A DNA stretch of 21,790 nt from Plakobranchus ocellatus (GCA_019648995.1 BLXT01004638.1:207255-229044), one strand, 5' to 3'. Positions 1 to 10,740 are shown, counted from the stretch's first letter. Program-made: numbers and translations. The notes: a model not told the origin generated them from the sequence alone.

Positions 1-4
1 CAAA

Positions 5-292
5 TTAAAACAAAGATAGAAAACCATTAAAAATCCAACAGAGTATATGAAGAAAGACTTTAAAAGGAATCTGTACAAAGCCTCGGAAATTTCCATAGAC
101 ACTGGGGTCCTTTAAGTAACCCACTATGTGAGAGGGATTGACCTCTCGGAAAAGTATGTACAGGTCAGTTACACTGAAATATTTCCTCCTGGTGTCTTGA
201 AAGTCTGGGCATTCAATTAAAAGTTGTGCTTCGAGATGAGCTATTATTATGAAATTTTGAAGAGAATGATTTCCAACTTGTTTATGGCACCC
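5..292 (-). pseudogene. LINE reverse-transcriptase C-terminal tail, fragment
   Basis: Read on the minus strand, 292 down to 5 is one open frame of about 95 residues with no Met start, ending in TAA at 7-5. It contains LLIECPDFQDTRRKYFSV, then DLYILFREVNP, then HIVGYLKDPSVYG. This order (a hydrophobic stretch with a Cys-Pro, an Arg-Arg-x-Tyr-Phe, an Asp-Leu-x-x-Leu-Phe, and a final ...Leu-x-x-x-x-x-Tyr) is what I know from the C-terminal tail of many jockey/CR1/I-type non-LTR retrotransposon polymerases. The reverse transcriptase itself is absent, and an in-frame stop lies just upstream of 292, so this is a 3' fragment. Exact clade is not determined. Confidence 0.6.
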
Positions 293-342
293 TCACGCGT
301 TCCTTAGTAAGTTTTATAAGCATTATGCTCTCGATTCCCTGT

Positions 343-2450
343 GTTATAATTGCAACAGTACTCAACTTAGATATGGAAATATGAAACATGAAACGGGTCG
401 ATATGAAACATCAAGTGCTATATTAAGTATATCAAGCTTTCGAGCAACCCCACACTACTGTATTGGTACGACCTATTGCTACTGATCCTTTTGTGGCCGT
501 TCGTGTGCTGATGTTCCAGTTGCTGGCGTATCCTGAGACACTGGTCCTTCCTTGTCAGTGCGTGGCCCGTATGCTGTGCTGACATATCGTCGTCACACCT
601 GTCAGCTCCTCACCGTTCGATTCCCCGCAGTTTGTGCTGTCTAAGTCACACCTGTCAACTCTGCACCGTTGGATATTTTCAACTTGTCGTCGTTGGAATC
701 CCACTGAAGAGCTTTTCTTTTTTAATAGCAAACTATTTCCTATGACCAGTGCTTCACCACTGGACTGGTTTCTTTTAATCGCTATTTCCTTTTTTTTTTA
801 AATTTAATTTGCTGGCTTGATAGTGCTAGTGAGTATTGTAAATCTGTTTCGTTGCTGTTTTAATGTTGTCATATGTATCTAGTGTAAATTAAATGTAGCC
901 CTGTAGCTTCTCCTTTGTTTTTTAACCTGGTTTCCCTATCTTCTCTTTTTACGTTCTTGTTGATTTGTTTGAATTCCCCTGTAGTTCGGCTCACAGCGTA
1001 ACGGCCCTCAGCGTTTGGGAGTCGTAACAATTTTTGGACGGGACACCCTTTTGACACCTTTTGCTGTGTGTATATATATCGTAATGGATCTTTATCAAAA
1101 TTATATGCAGCTAGCAGACAACCTTGGAGTGGACAAGGGTAGTCGTTTAGAGTGGGTCCAATCCCGCGTGGACAGAGAGATCGAACAGCGGGAGCGGGAG
1201 CAGAAACACGAGCGTGCAGCTGAGCGTGCGGCTGAGATGAAAATACAGGAGGAAATTGTAAAGCAAAAACAACTGGATGCCTTTGCAAAAAAAGACCATA
1301 CAAGAAGTCGTGTTCTCGGCAGCAAGTGGCGATCTGCCGGCGCTAAACAATACTGTTACTTCCGTTCGTCATCACTCTAGACAGGGAGAGCGCAGTTTTG
1401 GGTGCTCTAGATGTCAGTCATCGTCCGGTTCGCGATCACCGGTTCTTATGCGCCACGTGTCGACCCCCAATAGGAGATCGTTGACCCCAACGAATTATCA
1501 TCGTACTCACCCGCTTAGTTGATATAGCCCCCAAACAGCTCCAAACGGTGAACGCCAAGGCAATTTATGGTATGTTTGTAACGGTATCGGTCATTTGGCC
1601 AGACAGTGTCTTAGTAGACCTGTTGGTTCGCAACGTCGTCGCAGATCTCTCCCGAGTAACAACACTCCTGACGTTATTAATGTGTGTTCTTATTGCTTTA
1701 AGCCTGGTCATACCAGACAAAATTGTTTCAAATTGCGAAACAAGTACTCTAAAGCAGGTTTGACACGACGCCGTTCATTATTACTGCCATGCAGCTGAGT
1801 CTGGTTTCAACAAAGATGGTACCTTGTCCTTTGAGTTGGCCAAAATTTTTGGCAGGTCTTGTACCCTCCTTAGGGATTTAGGTTGCAATAAAGCCGCAGT
1901 CAAAAAGGACCTCGTTCCTGCTGACTGTTTGACGAATCGTGTGGCTAGAGTAAACTACCTTTTGTTGCATAAACAGAAGATTTCCAACTGCAATTACTAA
2001 TCTTGATTGAGACATTATGTCAAGAGGGACTCCATTGCAGATGTGATTTTAGGAAATATCAAAGGTGTGCGGTCTCTAACTGTTGCTCCAATGATGAATG
2101 TTGTTACGCGGACACAAAGTAAACGTGCCGCCTAGGAGGTGCCCGCCGGTCCTCAAGAAATCTTGTCTAAATCTTTGGTAGATTCAAGTCTCGCTCCGGA
2201 ACCAGTATCGGCCTTCACTATGACCCCACCCCGGATATTATTTAAACCTGGGAATATTGTTAAAGACACTCCGTGCACCCCAGCAGCTGAAAAGGTTACA
2301 AATAATAGTTCTAGGCTATATCCGTCGGAAGAGGACATTTTATCATTCTATTCGGATTTCGCTGAATGGCAGAGAGCGGATCCTACCCGTGCTTCATGCT
2401 TTGGGAGAGTTAAGGATCCTATTCGTGGCATTTCATATTTATAGCACCAC
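343..2450 (+). mobile_element. Gypsy-like LTR retrotransposon relic (broken fossil)
   Basis: A decayed LTR element. A gag-like charged coiled-coil segment (many Glu/Arg/Gln, e.g. DREIEQREREQKHERAAE) lies near 1084-1330. Zinc-knuckle sequence follows at about 1570-1740, the second knuckle a clean CCHC (CSYCFKPGHTRQNC). The stretch at about 2040-2440 contains DVILGNIKGVRS and an Ala/Thr/Arg-rich segment of the kind found between protease and reverse transcriptase in metazoan Gypsy elements. The 343-1029 interval begins TGTTATAATTG and ends CGTAACA, and TTTTTGGACGGGACACC just after it could be a primer-binding site, so it may be the 5' LTR. No matching second LTR is present in the window and no reverse transcriptase or integrase is seen. 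It is broken in many places and looks old. Boundaries are uncertain. Confidence 0.6.
592..676 (+). repeat. Imperfect direct repeat inside the putative LTR
   Basis: GTCACACCTGTCAGCTCCTC near 593 is repeated as GTCACACCTGTCAACTCTGC near 645, each followed by ACCGTT and a GAT. The two units are about 52 bp apart. It is a short tandem-like duplication within the interval I read as a possible long terminal repeat. Confidence 0.5.
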
Positions 2451-3798
2451 AATTTGGTAATATTTGCTATGATCATCGCTTCTAGTCCTCGTTTGTTCTG
2501 ACAAAAATGACTTTATTATCAATGTATCTTACAATTATCATGTTGATAGATTTGGCATAAACTGTCAGGCGACTTTCGTTATTTTATAGATTATACATAA
2601 AAAGAGAAGATAATTATATTTTTACTCAAACAAAAAACACGAAAAGAAAGAGCTTCATTTATTTTATATAGTTATATTTATTAATCAATGAGGTATGCAT
2701 CACATTGTATCTGTTCACAATGTTAGAATTAAATAATCCATATTCTCTCTGAAACACATCTTTGTTACATTAAAAAAGATATTTTAATGTTTATTAAATA
2801 TCCTTATCTACAAGACCAGACTACAGGTAAAAAACAAAGCACAGCATAGTTATGTTAAATAAGTCACCTCATCATCAATCTTATAGTCATTTGCTATGGA
2901 AATCACAATTTACTCCATGTATTTATGGAAATTTAAACTTTTCAGTTTTACAAACTATTAAACCTACATGAACTCAAACACAATTAATAATGATATATTT
3001 GCCAAAATCTATCAAAGTGAGCTTTTTTGTTTTTGACATATTCAACTACTGTGTGTGTTTGTTTGGACTGAGGAACAGATTCATATTAAGCAAAAATCTG
3101 TTTTACAGTGTTCTAGGATTCTTGACTTATTAAGTTCCGCCCCTTGTGTCTGATGCCATTTTTGAATGGAGAGGTTTCATCTATTTGAAAAGTTATTTAA
3201 TTACGAAAGCCAATGAACATTTTGTGTACAAAACTCAACTTCACTGAAAAAGTATATAGATGCAAGTTTGTTACAAGAATTCACAGATTGTGGAAACATT
3301 TGGCTTTGAAAAAAATCTCTATTAAACAATGTTGTCACATTCAGATTAGCCAACACCCTAAAAAATCCCTTTCAATTTTCATGGGGTGGTTTCAGATTAA
3401 TGAAGTTCAGATTCAGTAGCAGCTACTATATTACCATATCATTACCACTACATACTACCAGTACTTTTATACTACCACCATCACTATCTATACTAGCACA
3501 ACTAGTTCTACTAGTACTGCTGCAGCTGCTACTATAACAACTACCAGTGTTATTACTGATATTTCGACAAATACTGTGCCAGAATAATCCTAATTTTTTT
3601 TACATCAAAGTGACCAATGTCAATATTTGAAAAAGTCAATATCTCACTAGAGAAAAAACCAAATGGGAAAAACAATGCTTCCTCACAGAAATTTTTCTCC
3701 TATTTCCTATCCTCAGTTATTTCATTGCCTTTTTTCTACACTGAGTTAATAGGCTTACATTTATAATGATTTTTTTATTCTCCTAAAATAGCGGGCTT
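2451..3798. other. AT-rich stretch without a recognised gene
   Basis: I see no coding similarity here. The interval is AT-rich and includes a degenerate ACT/TAC triplet tract at about 3419-3560. An open frame of 68 codons near 3213 has no recognisable feature and no splice context. Confidence 0.5.
3419..3560. repeat. Degenerate trinucleotide-rich tract (ACT/TAC type)
   Basis: Runs of ACTACTATATTACCA, ACCACTACAT, ACTACCACCATCACT and GCTGCTACTATAACAACTACC give an impure triplet microsatellite. A related short CTACTGCTACTACTG run lies near 4027-4042. It appears old and has no perfect long run. Confidence 0.5.
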
Positions 3799-3975
3799 AT
3801 GGGGAAAAAGAAGCATCTCATGCAAATGACTTCTGTAGCAGCTGATCTTAATAAAGTAACCAGGAAAATAAAAAAATTAAAAAAGCCGATATTAGAAGAA
3901 TGGCTGGGCACAGCATATCAACGTGAAAGTAACTTTTTTACAGACAAAATAGAAGATGGAAAAAACCAGGATTAA
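3799..3975 (+). CDS. Short lysine-rich ORF of unknown function
   Basis: An ATG frame of 58 codons starts MGKKKHLMQMTSVAADLN, continues with a strongly basic segment (KVTRKIKKLKKP), then an acidic/aromatic part (LEEWLGTAYQRESNFF) and ends in TAA. Composition looks more protein-like than the surrounding AT-rich DNA. A possible splice acceptor (pyrimidine-rich tract then AAAATAG) sits just upstream at about 3790. I do not recognise the protein. It could be an orphan exon, a remnant of a transposon protein, or chance. No donor site follows closely and no partner exon was found. Confidence 0.2.
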   Translation: MGKKKHLMQMTSVAADLNKVTRKIKKLKKPILEEWLGTAYQRESNFFTDKIEDGKNQD

Positions 3976-4694
3976 ATAAAGATGTAGATGCAGAATACTG
4001 CTATAAGTGAAGTGCCCTTTTTTTGCTACTGCTACTACTGACACTTCCTTTACCGCTGCCACTGCTGAAAAACTATTAGGCCTACAACCATTTTTATTTA
4101 TTTCTATTGGGGTTTTTTGTTTGTTTGTTGCTTTCTTTTTTTTTTAATGTAAGATTTATTATTGCTACTATTTTGTCATTTTTATGATTGTGGTAAGCTT
4201 GCTGAAGATTTGAAGATTTCAACCTTTTTGTCAGCAGATAAAAAATCCATGTTCTAAATTGAGATCTATCAGCTGTGAGAGAATGATGCAACAGTTTCCT
4301 TTAAATTTAGATTCAATATTGAAATGTTTATACATTCTTGATGCATTGAGATCAAATACAATCACAAGATATAATCCAAAAATATCTTAAGAAACACTTC
4401 TTGGCTGCATGTTTTTATCTTTATGGAAAAATACATTGGCCTATTTACTCAATTAAAAAAATTTAAAGACCAAATCCACATATATACATAATATAATCCT
4501 CTGTAATAACAAAAAAATCTTGCTACCAGTCCATAAGATTAGATGTAAGTTGGAAAATTCTAGTTTTTACATTTTTGCTTTAGCAAAACATTTTGGTCTG
4601 CTTTTCAAAGGCTTAAACTGCACAATTTTAGACAAATTTCTTACTGAGATACTAGTTCTTTGACAGGAACATTGAGGAGGACATCGTTTTCTAG
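3976..4694. other. AT-rich stretch, nothing recognised
   Basis: Low-complexity T-rich and A-rich sequence with no coding similarity on either strand. It may contain the unrecognised 5' end of the piggyBac relic that follows, but I found no TTAA-flanked terminal repeat here. Confidence 0.4.
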
Positions 4695-6035
4695 ACGAAG
4701 CTTTATGCCCAACAGAAACAGCATGTGGTGACTCCTATCACATTGGTCTTGCCATCATTTACGCACTATTGGTCAAGTGAGCCTGACCTTGGTGTTGCAA
4801 TCGTGGCACCAACCATGACCAAACGTCGCTTCCAAGCACTTTTGTCTAACCTGAACGTCAGCAATGAGGCAAATGCGACATAAAATGACAAGTTGTGGAA
4901 GCTGCGACCACTGATTGATCACCTCAATCTCAACTTTGGAAAGCTGTACAATGCTAATCAGTGCCAAAGCATTAAATGAGTCCATGATATTGTTCAAAGG
5001 GAAAAGCACCCTGAAGCAGTACTACCCTATGAAGCCTATCAAAGGGGATACAAACTGTGGATCCGTGCTGATACAAGTAGATGTATTGGCAAGTTTTGTG
5101 TATACCAAGGGAAAAGTAATAAGTTGTATGGACAATTTCCAGCAACTTTTGGTCTGGGGGAGAGTTGTGGTCAATCTGTGCCATGACATTTTTTAGAAAG
5201 GACATAAAATTTTCTTTGACAATTTTTTCACCTCCCTTTCACTGCTGTCCTTTCTGAAGGAAAAAGAGATCTTTGGTTGCGGGACTATCAGAGCAAACAC
5301 AAAAAAGCTCCCTGCTGGGATGAAGACCGACAAGCAGCTGCAGAGAGGTGACAACGACAACAGGGTCAGTGATGATGGACGTTCTTTTGCAAATGGATGG
5401 ACAACAAGGCAGTGACCATTGCCTCCAACTACCATGGCACTGCACCAACCAGCGTAAAGCACACTCGAAAGGATGGCACAAGAGAGCAAGTAGGTTGTTC
5501 TGAGGCAGTGAAAGACTACAATATATACATGGGAGAGGTGGACATTGCAGATATGTTGTGTGGCTCATATGGGCTGAGCCAAAAAAGCAAAAAGTGGTAC
5601 TGGTAGCATAGTCTCTTCTTTGGACTCAATGATAGAGCATTGGTCAATGCCTATTATTGTGTACAGACAAATCTGCGAAAACAAGACTCACTGTAACTTT
5701 CGCAGAGAAATGGCAATGGCTCTCCTCACAATGTCAAGACCAACAAAGGTTAGGAGACCTTTCAAATTTCCATGTCCCTCACCCACTCTAGGGAGGGCTA
5801 CTGCAAATGGTGGCATAAAGAAAAGGAGAAAGGGCAACTTTTCTATGAGTGATGTTGTGTGGCTGCTGGAAGTGTGAGCATATTACATTGTGTACAGGGC
5901 GGAGCGGGGGCGGTGTGAAGTGTGCTCCTCACAGTCTCGCCCTCACAGCAAGTGTAGGATGTGCAACATCTTCCTGTGCTCAAAGGAAAAGAAAAAACTG
6001 CTTCCTGGAGTTCCATAGAATTTCTACTGACGAGT
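4695..6035 (+). pseudogene. piggyBac-type transposase pseudogene
   Basis: Consecutive plus-strand pieces match the order of a piggyBac DDE transposase. They are THYWSSEPDLG, then MTKRRFQALLSNLNVSN, DKLWKLRPLIDHLNLNFGKL (about 4882-4941), NESMILFKGKSTLKQYYPMK (4975-5034), RGYKLWIRADTSRCIGKF, FFDNFFTSLPLLSFLKEKE (5212-5268), DYNIYMGEVDIADMLCGSYG, and a C-terminal Cys-rich segment (RRCEVCSS..CRMCNIFLC...CFLEFH, about 5908-6015). In the family the DESM aspartate is catalytic. Here it reads NESM, while the Asp of FFDNFF and the Asp residues of VDIAD remain. The reading frame shifts several times (for example between 4960 and 4975, near 5040, and near 5200) and contains stops (such as TAA near 4879 and TGA near 5183). 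It cannot make a transposase. The N-terminus is not recognised. This is a plain DNA transposon relic, probably old. Confidence 0.85.
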
Positions 6036-7032
6036 GACCTAGTGTGCTTGTTGGTTCATTTTTATTCATATATTCTAATGTTCTTACAACACAAGATGCT
6101 GCCTCTGTCTGGTTCCTTCCTTCTCATTTTCAAGTGTGAAGTGTGAATTTTTTTTTTTTTTTTGCCATTTATGAATGGAGAAGAGCTTGAATAGTATCAA
6201 GTTGATGTTGCTACCAAAAGCACCATAAAATATTCTTGATACTTTTGAGTACTGGTGTTCTAAATTCTTGGCGGTACTTGTGAGTACCAGCTCACACAGA
6301 ACCCCAGTTGGGTGGAAATTATGAAAATTGACTGTGGTTTCTGGCATTTGAAACTCACAGAAAGTAATAGAAACAAGAAAGCAAGTAATCTACAGATGCT
6401 TTCCATGTCTGGAAAGCAAAGGGTTAGACTAATTTTCATGGGTTTTTTTCACAATAATTAGAGTCATTAGAAATTGTTTTAAGACAATATATAAATTAAT
6501 TTTATAGCAACTAATCTATAATATATTAAAAGAATAAAATCAATCTTTCAAGATTAGTTAGATACAATTAGTCAAAATTCTATCAACATAAAGTTTCATA
6601 CACTATTTTTCTCAAATAGAGTGAGTTAAAACTTGTACCATGCCATAAACATATAGAGATAAGATGCCCAGATAGAAATAATTAATGTATACCTAGTACA
6701 AAGTGTTATAAATTATATATGCAAAAATGTCAAAATTTCATAAATGTGTTTGTACAGTACTATGTTATGAAATAAAACAATTTTCAAAAGCCTTTAAAAA
6801 GAAAGCCAAACAAGTTTAATTTCATAGTTTGTGTGGCCCACAAAATGAAACACTCCGAGAATGTATTGTAAATAACAACATTGAAATTAAAATCCTAAAT
6901 TAAAGGGGTATAAAAGTCCTTGTATTTGAGGAAATAATGAACCATTTTTGCCCTTGCAGTGTGGGATTTTCATTTAAAATTAAATTAATTCATATAGATC
7001 TGCCTAATTTGGATTTGGTTTTTGCATATAGG
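6036..7032. other. Non-coding AT-rich stretch after the piggyBac relic
   Basis: I see no gene. It has a T-run at about 6147-6163 and a short palindrome-like GGTACTTGTGAGTACC near 6275-6290, with a related GATACTTTTGAGTACTGG just upstream. The segment GCAAAGGGTTAGAC near 6416 could be a worn piggyBac 3' end, but no partner repeat was found. Confidence 0.4.
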
Positions 7033-7153
7033 TGATTTCAGGCTTTCAGACCCTGTGCCAAGCTGGCAGTGCGGAGCTCAAACCTTTCACAGAAGAGTCC
7101 CCTCAGATCTCAGGGCGGTTTGCTATTCATTGTGCCACTGACACCCCGCTCTC
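7033..7153 (-). repeat. tRNA-derived SINE head, minus strand
   Basis: On the minus strand the sequence begins near 7149 with GCGGGGTGTCAGTGGCACAA, which contains an A-box-like GTCAGTGG context, continues with AATAGCAAACCGCC, and reaches GGTTTGAGCTCC at about 7084-7073, close to the B-box consensus GGTTCGANTCC. The spacing of about 60 bases between the boxes fits a class II (Ser/Leu-type) tRNA origin. About 40 bases of unrelated sequence follow to near 7033. A real tRNA gene is unlikely because the acceptor ends do not pair and the B box is altered. Confidence 0.55.
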
Positions 7154-8660
7154 AATTCATTTTATAGTCTGGTGACTGCACGAATATTATTATTCTCTCC
7201 TACAATCAAAAGAAAAGGCTATCAGAACACACTTTTCATGTTCTCTAATGATTTATATTAAAAATAGACCCTTGCTGCTAACTGCATGTTTTAAGATTAT
7301 TGGTGTGAGATCTTCATATACAGCTGAGTTAATGTATTTGTGGCAATGATTGCCTGCCAATGATCTGCAATGATAAGCTTGTGGAGCAATAAGCATCCCT
7401 GTTCAAATGAAAGCTTTTGTTGACGGCCATATGCTGTTTTTGACAGAAGTCTGTAATATTTACATTTTTTTTTCAAAACTCCATGAGGTATACTAATTTA
7501 CTATAGAGGTAATGATGATCTTTCTTTCTAGCGCATGTGCAGCATTCTCTAATAATGTACATGTATGATGTTTGACAGAAACTCCAAGTACAATGAGACA
7601 GGGAGGAACTACGTGATCTCTGTGAACTAGAGATGAATGCAAGGGGGACTGTTGTATTCGTTTGCTGCTTTTTTTTTGTGCCCACTGTGTTTTTTGATGA
7701 AAGCTGCATGGTCTGCATATAAGCTAGCCAGTGTTCAACATGTTCCTGGAGCAAACTGCTTGTTTATTGATTGTTTCTGTGGTGGGTACCATAAGCATGG
7801 AAAGGTGCTTTGCAGGCTAGACCATATAAAGTCATAGTTTCTGCTAAAAAAAAAAGTTTGATCTGTTTTTGTCCCCACTCATGAGACTGAAGGGAAGCAT
7901 GCTCATCTCCTAAGCCACAAACAAGAAATCTAACAGTATTGCTATTTGTGGCCTAAATTGATGCAATCGCTAAATTGCTAAGGGGACGTACAAATATAAT
8001 CTTACACCTTGGAAAGGGGGGTCTCACTCTTGTAAGAAAAGCATAAGAAATGGAAGAAAGGGGTCTTGAACCAATGCAATATTACACTTTTGTGGGATGA
8101 AGAAAGAAAAAGAAAAAAAATCACATAAGGAGAGAGGTAGCTATTCTTAACATACAATCAATAAATGAATCAGTCTAACAGTAACAGTATTATATCCCCT
8201 ATATTTATATTACTTAGAAATTTTTGCCAGTTTGAATGATTTACTCTGTCGAAATGTAGACTTGTATATGTACGCGTATGTGCATGCATGTTTTTCATGA
8301 ATATGTATGTAGGATGCATAGAGCAGTACAATAGATTTGCACAATATAAATGTCACATTATTTTTATTATTATTATTATCAGTAATAATAATGGTCACTG
8401 GTCCTTGTGAGAGTCTTAATAAAGAGTCCATGGTTCAAATCCTAAAGAAAGCCCATTGCAGGAATTTTCCAACTTTCAGGTATACGTAAGTATTTTAGAG
8501 AAAAATAATTGAATTGTAATAGTAGTTTTGCAGCAACAGTATGCATTCTGTACTCCCTCAAACTTTCAACTTCTTTCGGCTGCTGTCTAATATCTTCTTA
8601 AGAATAATGCACATTTGGCATACAGTGTATATGTATGCTAAAGCCTTGTATAGGAGGTAA
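7154..8660. other. Non-coding stretch with an ATT microsatellite
   Basis: No gene recognised. An impure TTA/ATT run with its inverted counterpart lies at about 8357-8393. At 7991-8012 the string AAATATAATCTTACACCTTGG is nearly repeated at the far right end of the window (about 21760-21779), and both are followed by a G-run, so they may mark the same repeat family. Confidence 0.4.
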
Positions 8661-8666
8661 ATTCTT

Positions 8667-8735
8667 GTGAGTGGAGGCCTAGCCCAACAGGCCAGAACTT
8701 TCACTCACGACCGCCATGTGTACATGCAAAATTTC
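8667..8735 (+). repeat. Possible tRNA-like SINE fragment with two-stem hairpin
   Basis: GTGAGTG (8667-8673) can pair with CACTCAC (8702-8708), and inside it GGCCT (8676-8680) with AGGCC (8689-8693). The inner part, TAGCCCAACAGGCCAGAAC, resembles a tRNA D-arm with an A box, and GACCGCC follows as in many SINE heads. No B box is found downstream, so this is at best a truncated head. It could also be a chance hairpin. Confidence 0.3.
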
Positions 8736-8789
8736 GTTATGTCATAGCCATTAAACATTTTGAAAATGGCAATTCTTAAACTACAGTTA

Positions 8790-9442
8790 ATATGCCATCA
8801 ACTATTATTACGATTATTATTATAATTATTATTATAACAGGTCAACAATGTAATATTAAGGGGCGCAGGCAAAAACCCCCCAAAAGGAATAAGATTATAT
8901 TTGAATAGCCCCTAACTATTATGTTTTGTTGTGCATTTGCATGCACTATGTTAAACAACTTGAAGTGAAAACTTTAGCAAATTCTTTCCATGGTCTCCCC
9001 TGACTTTTATCCAAACTTCATCTTGTGGAATGGCATCTATGCCATGTTAATATTTGTTTCTCTGCGTATGAATTGCATGCCAGTCTAAAAGATAATCTAC
9101 AACCTTCACTAGTCTCTTTACTCAGCTGATACCACAAGGCATCTCTTCATCTTCACATTGCACCATATGTACCTGCACAAAGTCTGCTACAATTCCTTTA
9201 GAAAGCTACCTCACCAATTTTCATTTTCTGAAATAGTTTTACAATATTCAGGCTTTTTATAATTTTTTTTTCTGTTTGAGTCGTAATGTTTTTCCTCTAC
9301 ATGTGCAGCATATATAATTAAGAAAGTTTAAATGTATGTCTGGCGTATGCTCCATGTCCGCTGTGAGGTCAATTAACAGAATAAGATGTTTTTAAAAGTA
9401 TGTATCAGAGCCTATTAAACTGCCGTGTGTATAAAAGTAATA
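8790..9442. other. Non-coding stretch left of the mariner
   Basis: It contains a short ATT-rich microsatellite at about 8800-8838 and otherwise nothing recognised on either strand. Confidence 0.4.
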
Positions 9443-10733
9443 CGAGGGAAGTTCGGAAAGTAACTAGAAAGTGATCATAACTTTTGACCTAGTCAATACT
9501 TTAAACAGTGGTAAACAACATATTGTAGGTGAGCAAATTTCAGCACCATCGGTGAACGCACTACTAAACAGCATTGATTTGAAAATGCCCCCCCCCCCTC
9601 GCAGTGTGGTCAAAGGTGGAAATAAGAGCTGTTGCCCGTTTTCTGTTCGCAAAGGGAACAAAATGTTCCATAACATACAGAGAAATAGTGGAAAACAATT
9701 TTGATGACCAAAGTCTATCAGTGGTGTTCTTGGTTCAAAGACGGCCGAACAAGTTTGCAAGATGAACCAAGGCAAGCAATGACTTGAACACAGCTCGAGT
9801 TGATGAGCTCATCAAAGTCGAAAGAAGAGTGAAACTGAAGGAAATTTCTCTGAAACTTGATGTTCCCAAAACGAATGTTTATGAAATTGTCATGATAAAC
9901 TTGGCTATCGCAAAGTTCCTGCCAGATGGGTTCCCAAAATGTTGTCAGATGAGCATAAGCGCCAGAGAGTCAAAATCTCTCAAATCCTGCTGCACTGGTG
10001 TCAACAAGAATGTGATGAAACCGTTGATGTGGGGCCTGGCCGGGACCATCACGCCAGGAACAAACTTCTTGAACAACTCATCATTGGAGATGAAACTTGG
10101 TTACACCTGAGCACTCCGGAGACAAAACGCCACTCAATGACATGGAAGCATCCATCCTTTCCTGTCCCAAAAAAGTTCAAAGTCCAGCCATCGGCAACAA
10201 AAGTGATGGCCACCGTGTTTTGGGACTCACGTGGAATGATCCTTTTAGATATTCTGCCAAAAGGAGAGCGTATCAATGCTGATCGATATTGTGAAACACT
10301 TGACCGGCTGAGACATGCTGTTTGATGCAAAAGACCTGGACTCTTGCGTAGCAGAGTTGTCCTTCCATACGACAATGCAACCCCCCACAGGGCAAAACGC
10401 ACAAAGGAATGGCTTGATCGTTACAGGTGGGACATTATTTCCCATCCAGCCCACAGTCCAGACTTTTCACCCTCAGACTTTCATCTATTTGGACTTCTAA
10501 AGGGCCACCTGGGAGGCAAAAAGTTTGAGGATGAAGATGAACTCATTGGTGAAGTTCGTGATTGGTTTTCAAAGCTTGGCGCAAACACGGTGGCAAAAAT
10601 GCATAGCTCTACACGGGGACTAAATAGAAAAGTAGCCAATAAATTTATCTTTACCATGTGTAAGTTTCATGCTTGTCAATTAAATACTTTTTGAGTAATT
10701 CCATTTTTCCGGTTACTTTCCGAACTTCCCTCA
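9443..10733 (+). mobile_element. Mariner transposon, full length but inactive
   Basis: The ends are inverted repeats. The left reads CGAGGGAAGTTCGGAAAGTA from 9443, and the right, on the minus strand from 10733, reads TGAGGGAAGTTCGGAAAGTA. They match at 23 of the first 24 positions before diverging. The left flank is TA (9441-9442), the target mariner uses; the right flank is TC (10734-10735), which I take as a mutated copy. The length of 1291 bp is normal for mariner. The inside carries a broken transposase on the plus strand (separate entry). Between 9586 and 9598 there is a C-run. Confidence 0.9.
9610..10694 (+). pseudogene. Mariner (DD34D) transposase pseudogene
   Basis: N-terminal helix-turn-helix pieces are visible: EIRAVARFLFAKGTKCSITY (from about 9621), then KVYQWCSWFKDGRTSLQDEP in another frame (about 9710-9769), then RVDELIKVERRVKLKEISLK (from about 9796). 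The catalytic half shows LHWCQQECDE, IGDETW with the first Asp (about 10085), LPYDNATPH with the second (about 10368), and HPAHSPDFSPSDFHLFG with the third, 34 residues after the second, the DD34D spacing of mariner proper. Breaks seen are a frame change near 9705, a stop at 9784-9786, a frame change near 9895 and another near 10322. The C-terminal tail after about 10590 is diverged from what I know. All three catalytic Asp residues survive, but the protein is not made whole. Confidence 0.88.
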
Positions 10734-10740
10734 TCATGTA

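Noticed and set aside
869-1303. 144-codon open frame on the minus strand
   Set aside because: It is antisense to the gag-like segment of the LTR relic and shows no domain of its own.
3419-3560. CRISPR-like or coding repeat array
   Set aside because: The triplets are irregular, with no constant repeat and spacer pattern, so it is a decayed microsatellite.
5193-5568. Two minus-strand open frames of about 100 codons
   Set aside because: They are antisense shadows of the piggyBac transposase coding sequence.
6416-6425. GCAAAGGGTTAG as the 3' end of the piggyBac relic
   Set aside because: The target would be a mutated TTAA and no matching left end with CCCTTTGC was found upstream.
8385-8440. 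Possible tRNA gene (TGGTCACTGGTCC and GGTTCAAATCC)
   Set aside because: The B-box-like string is good, but the T-stem does not pair well and no acceptor or anticodon stem can be drawn.
10049-10402. 117-codon minus-strand open frame
   Set aside because: It is antisense to the mariner transposase catalytic region.
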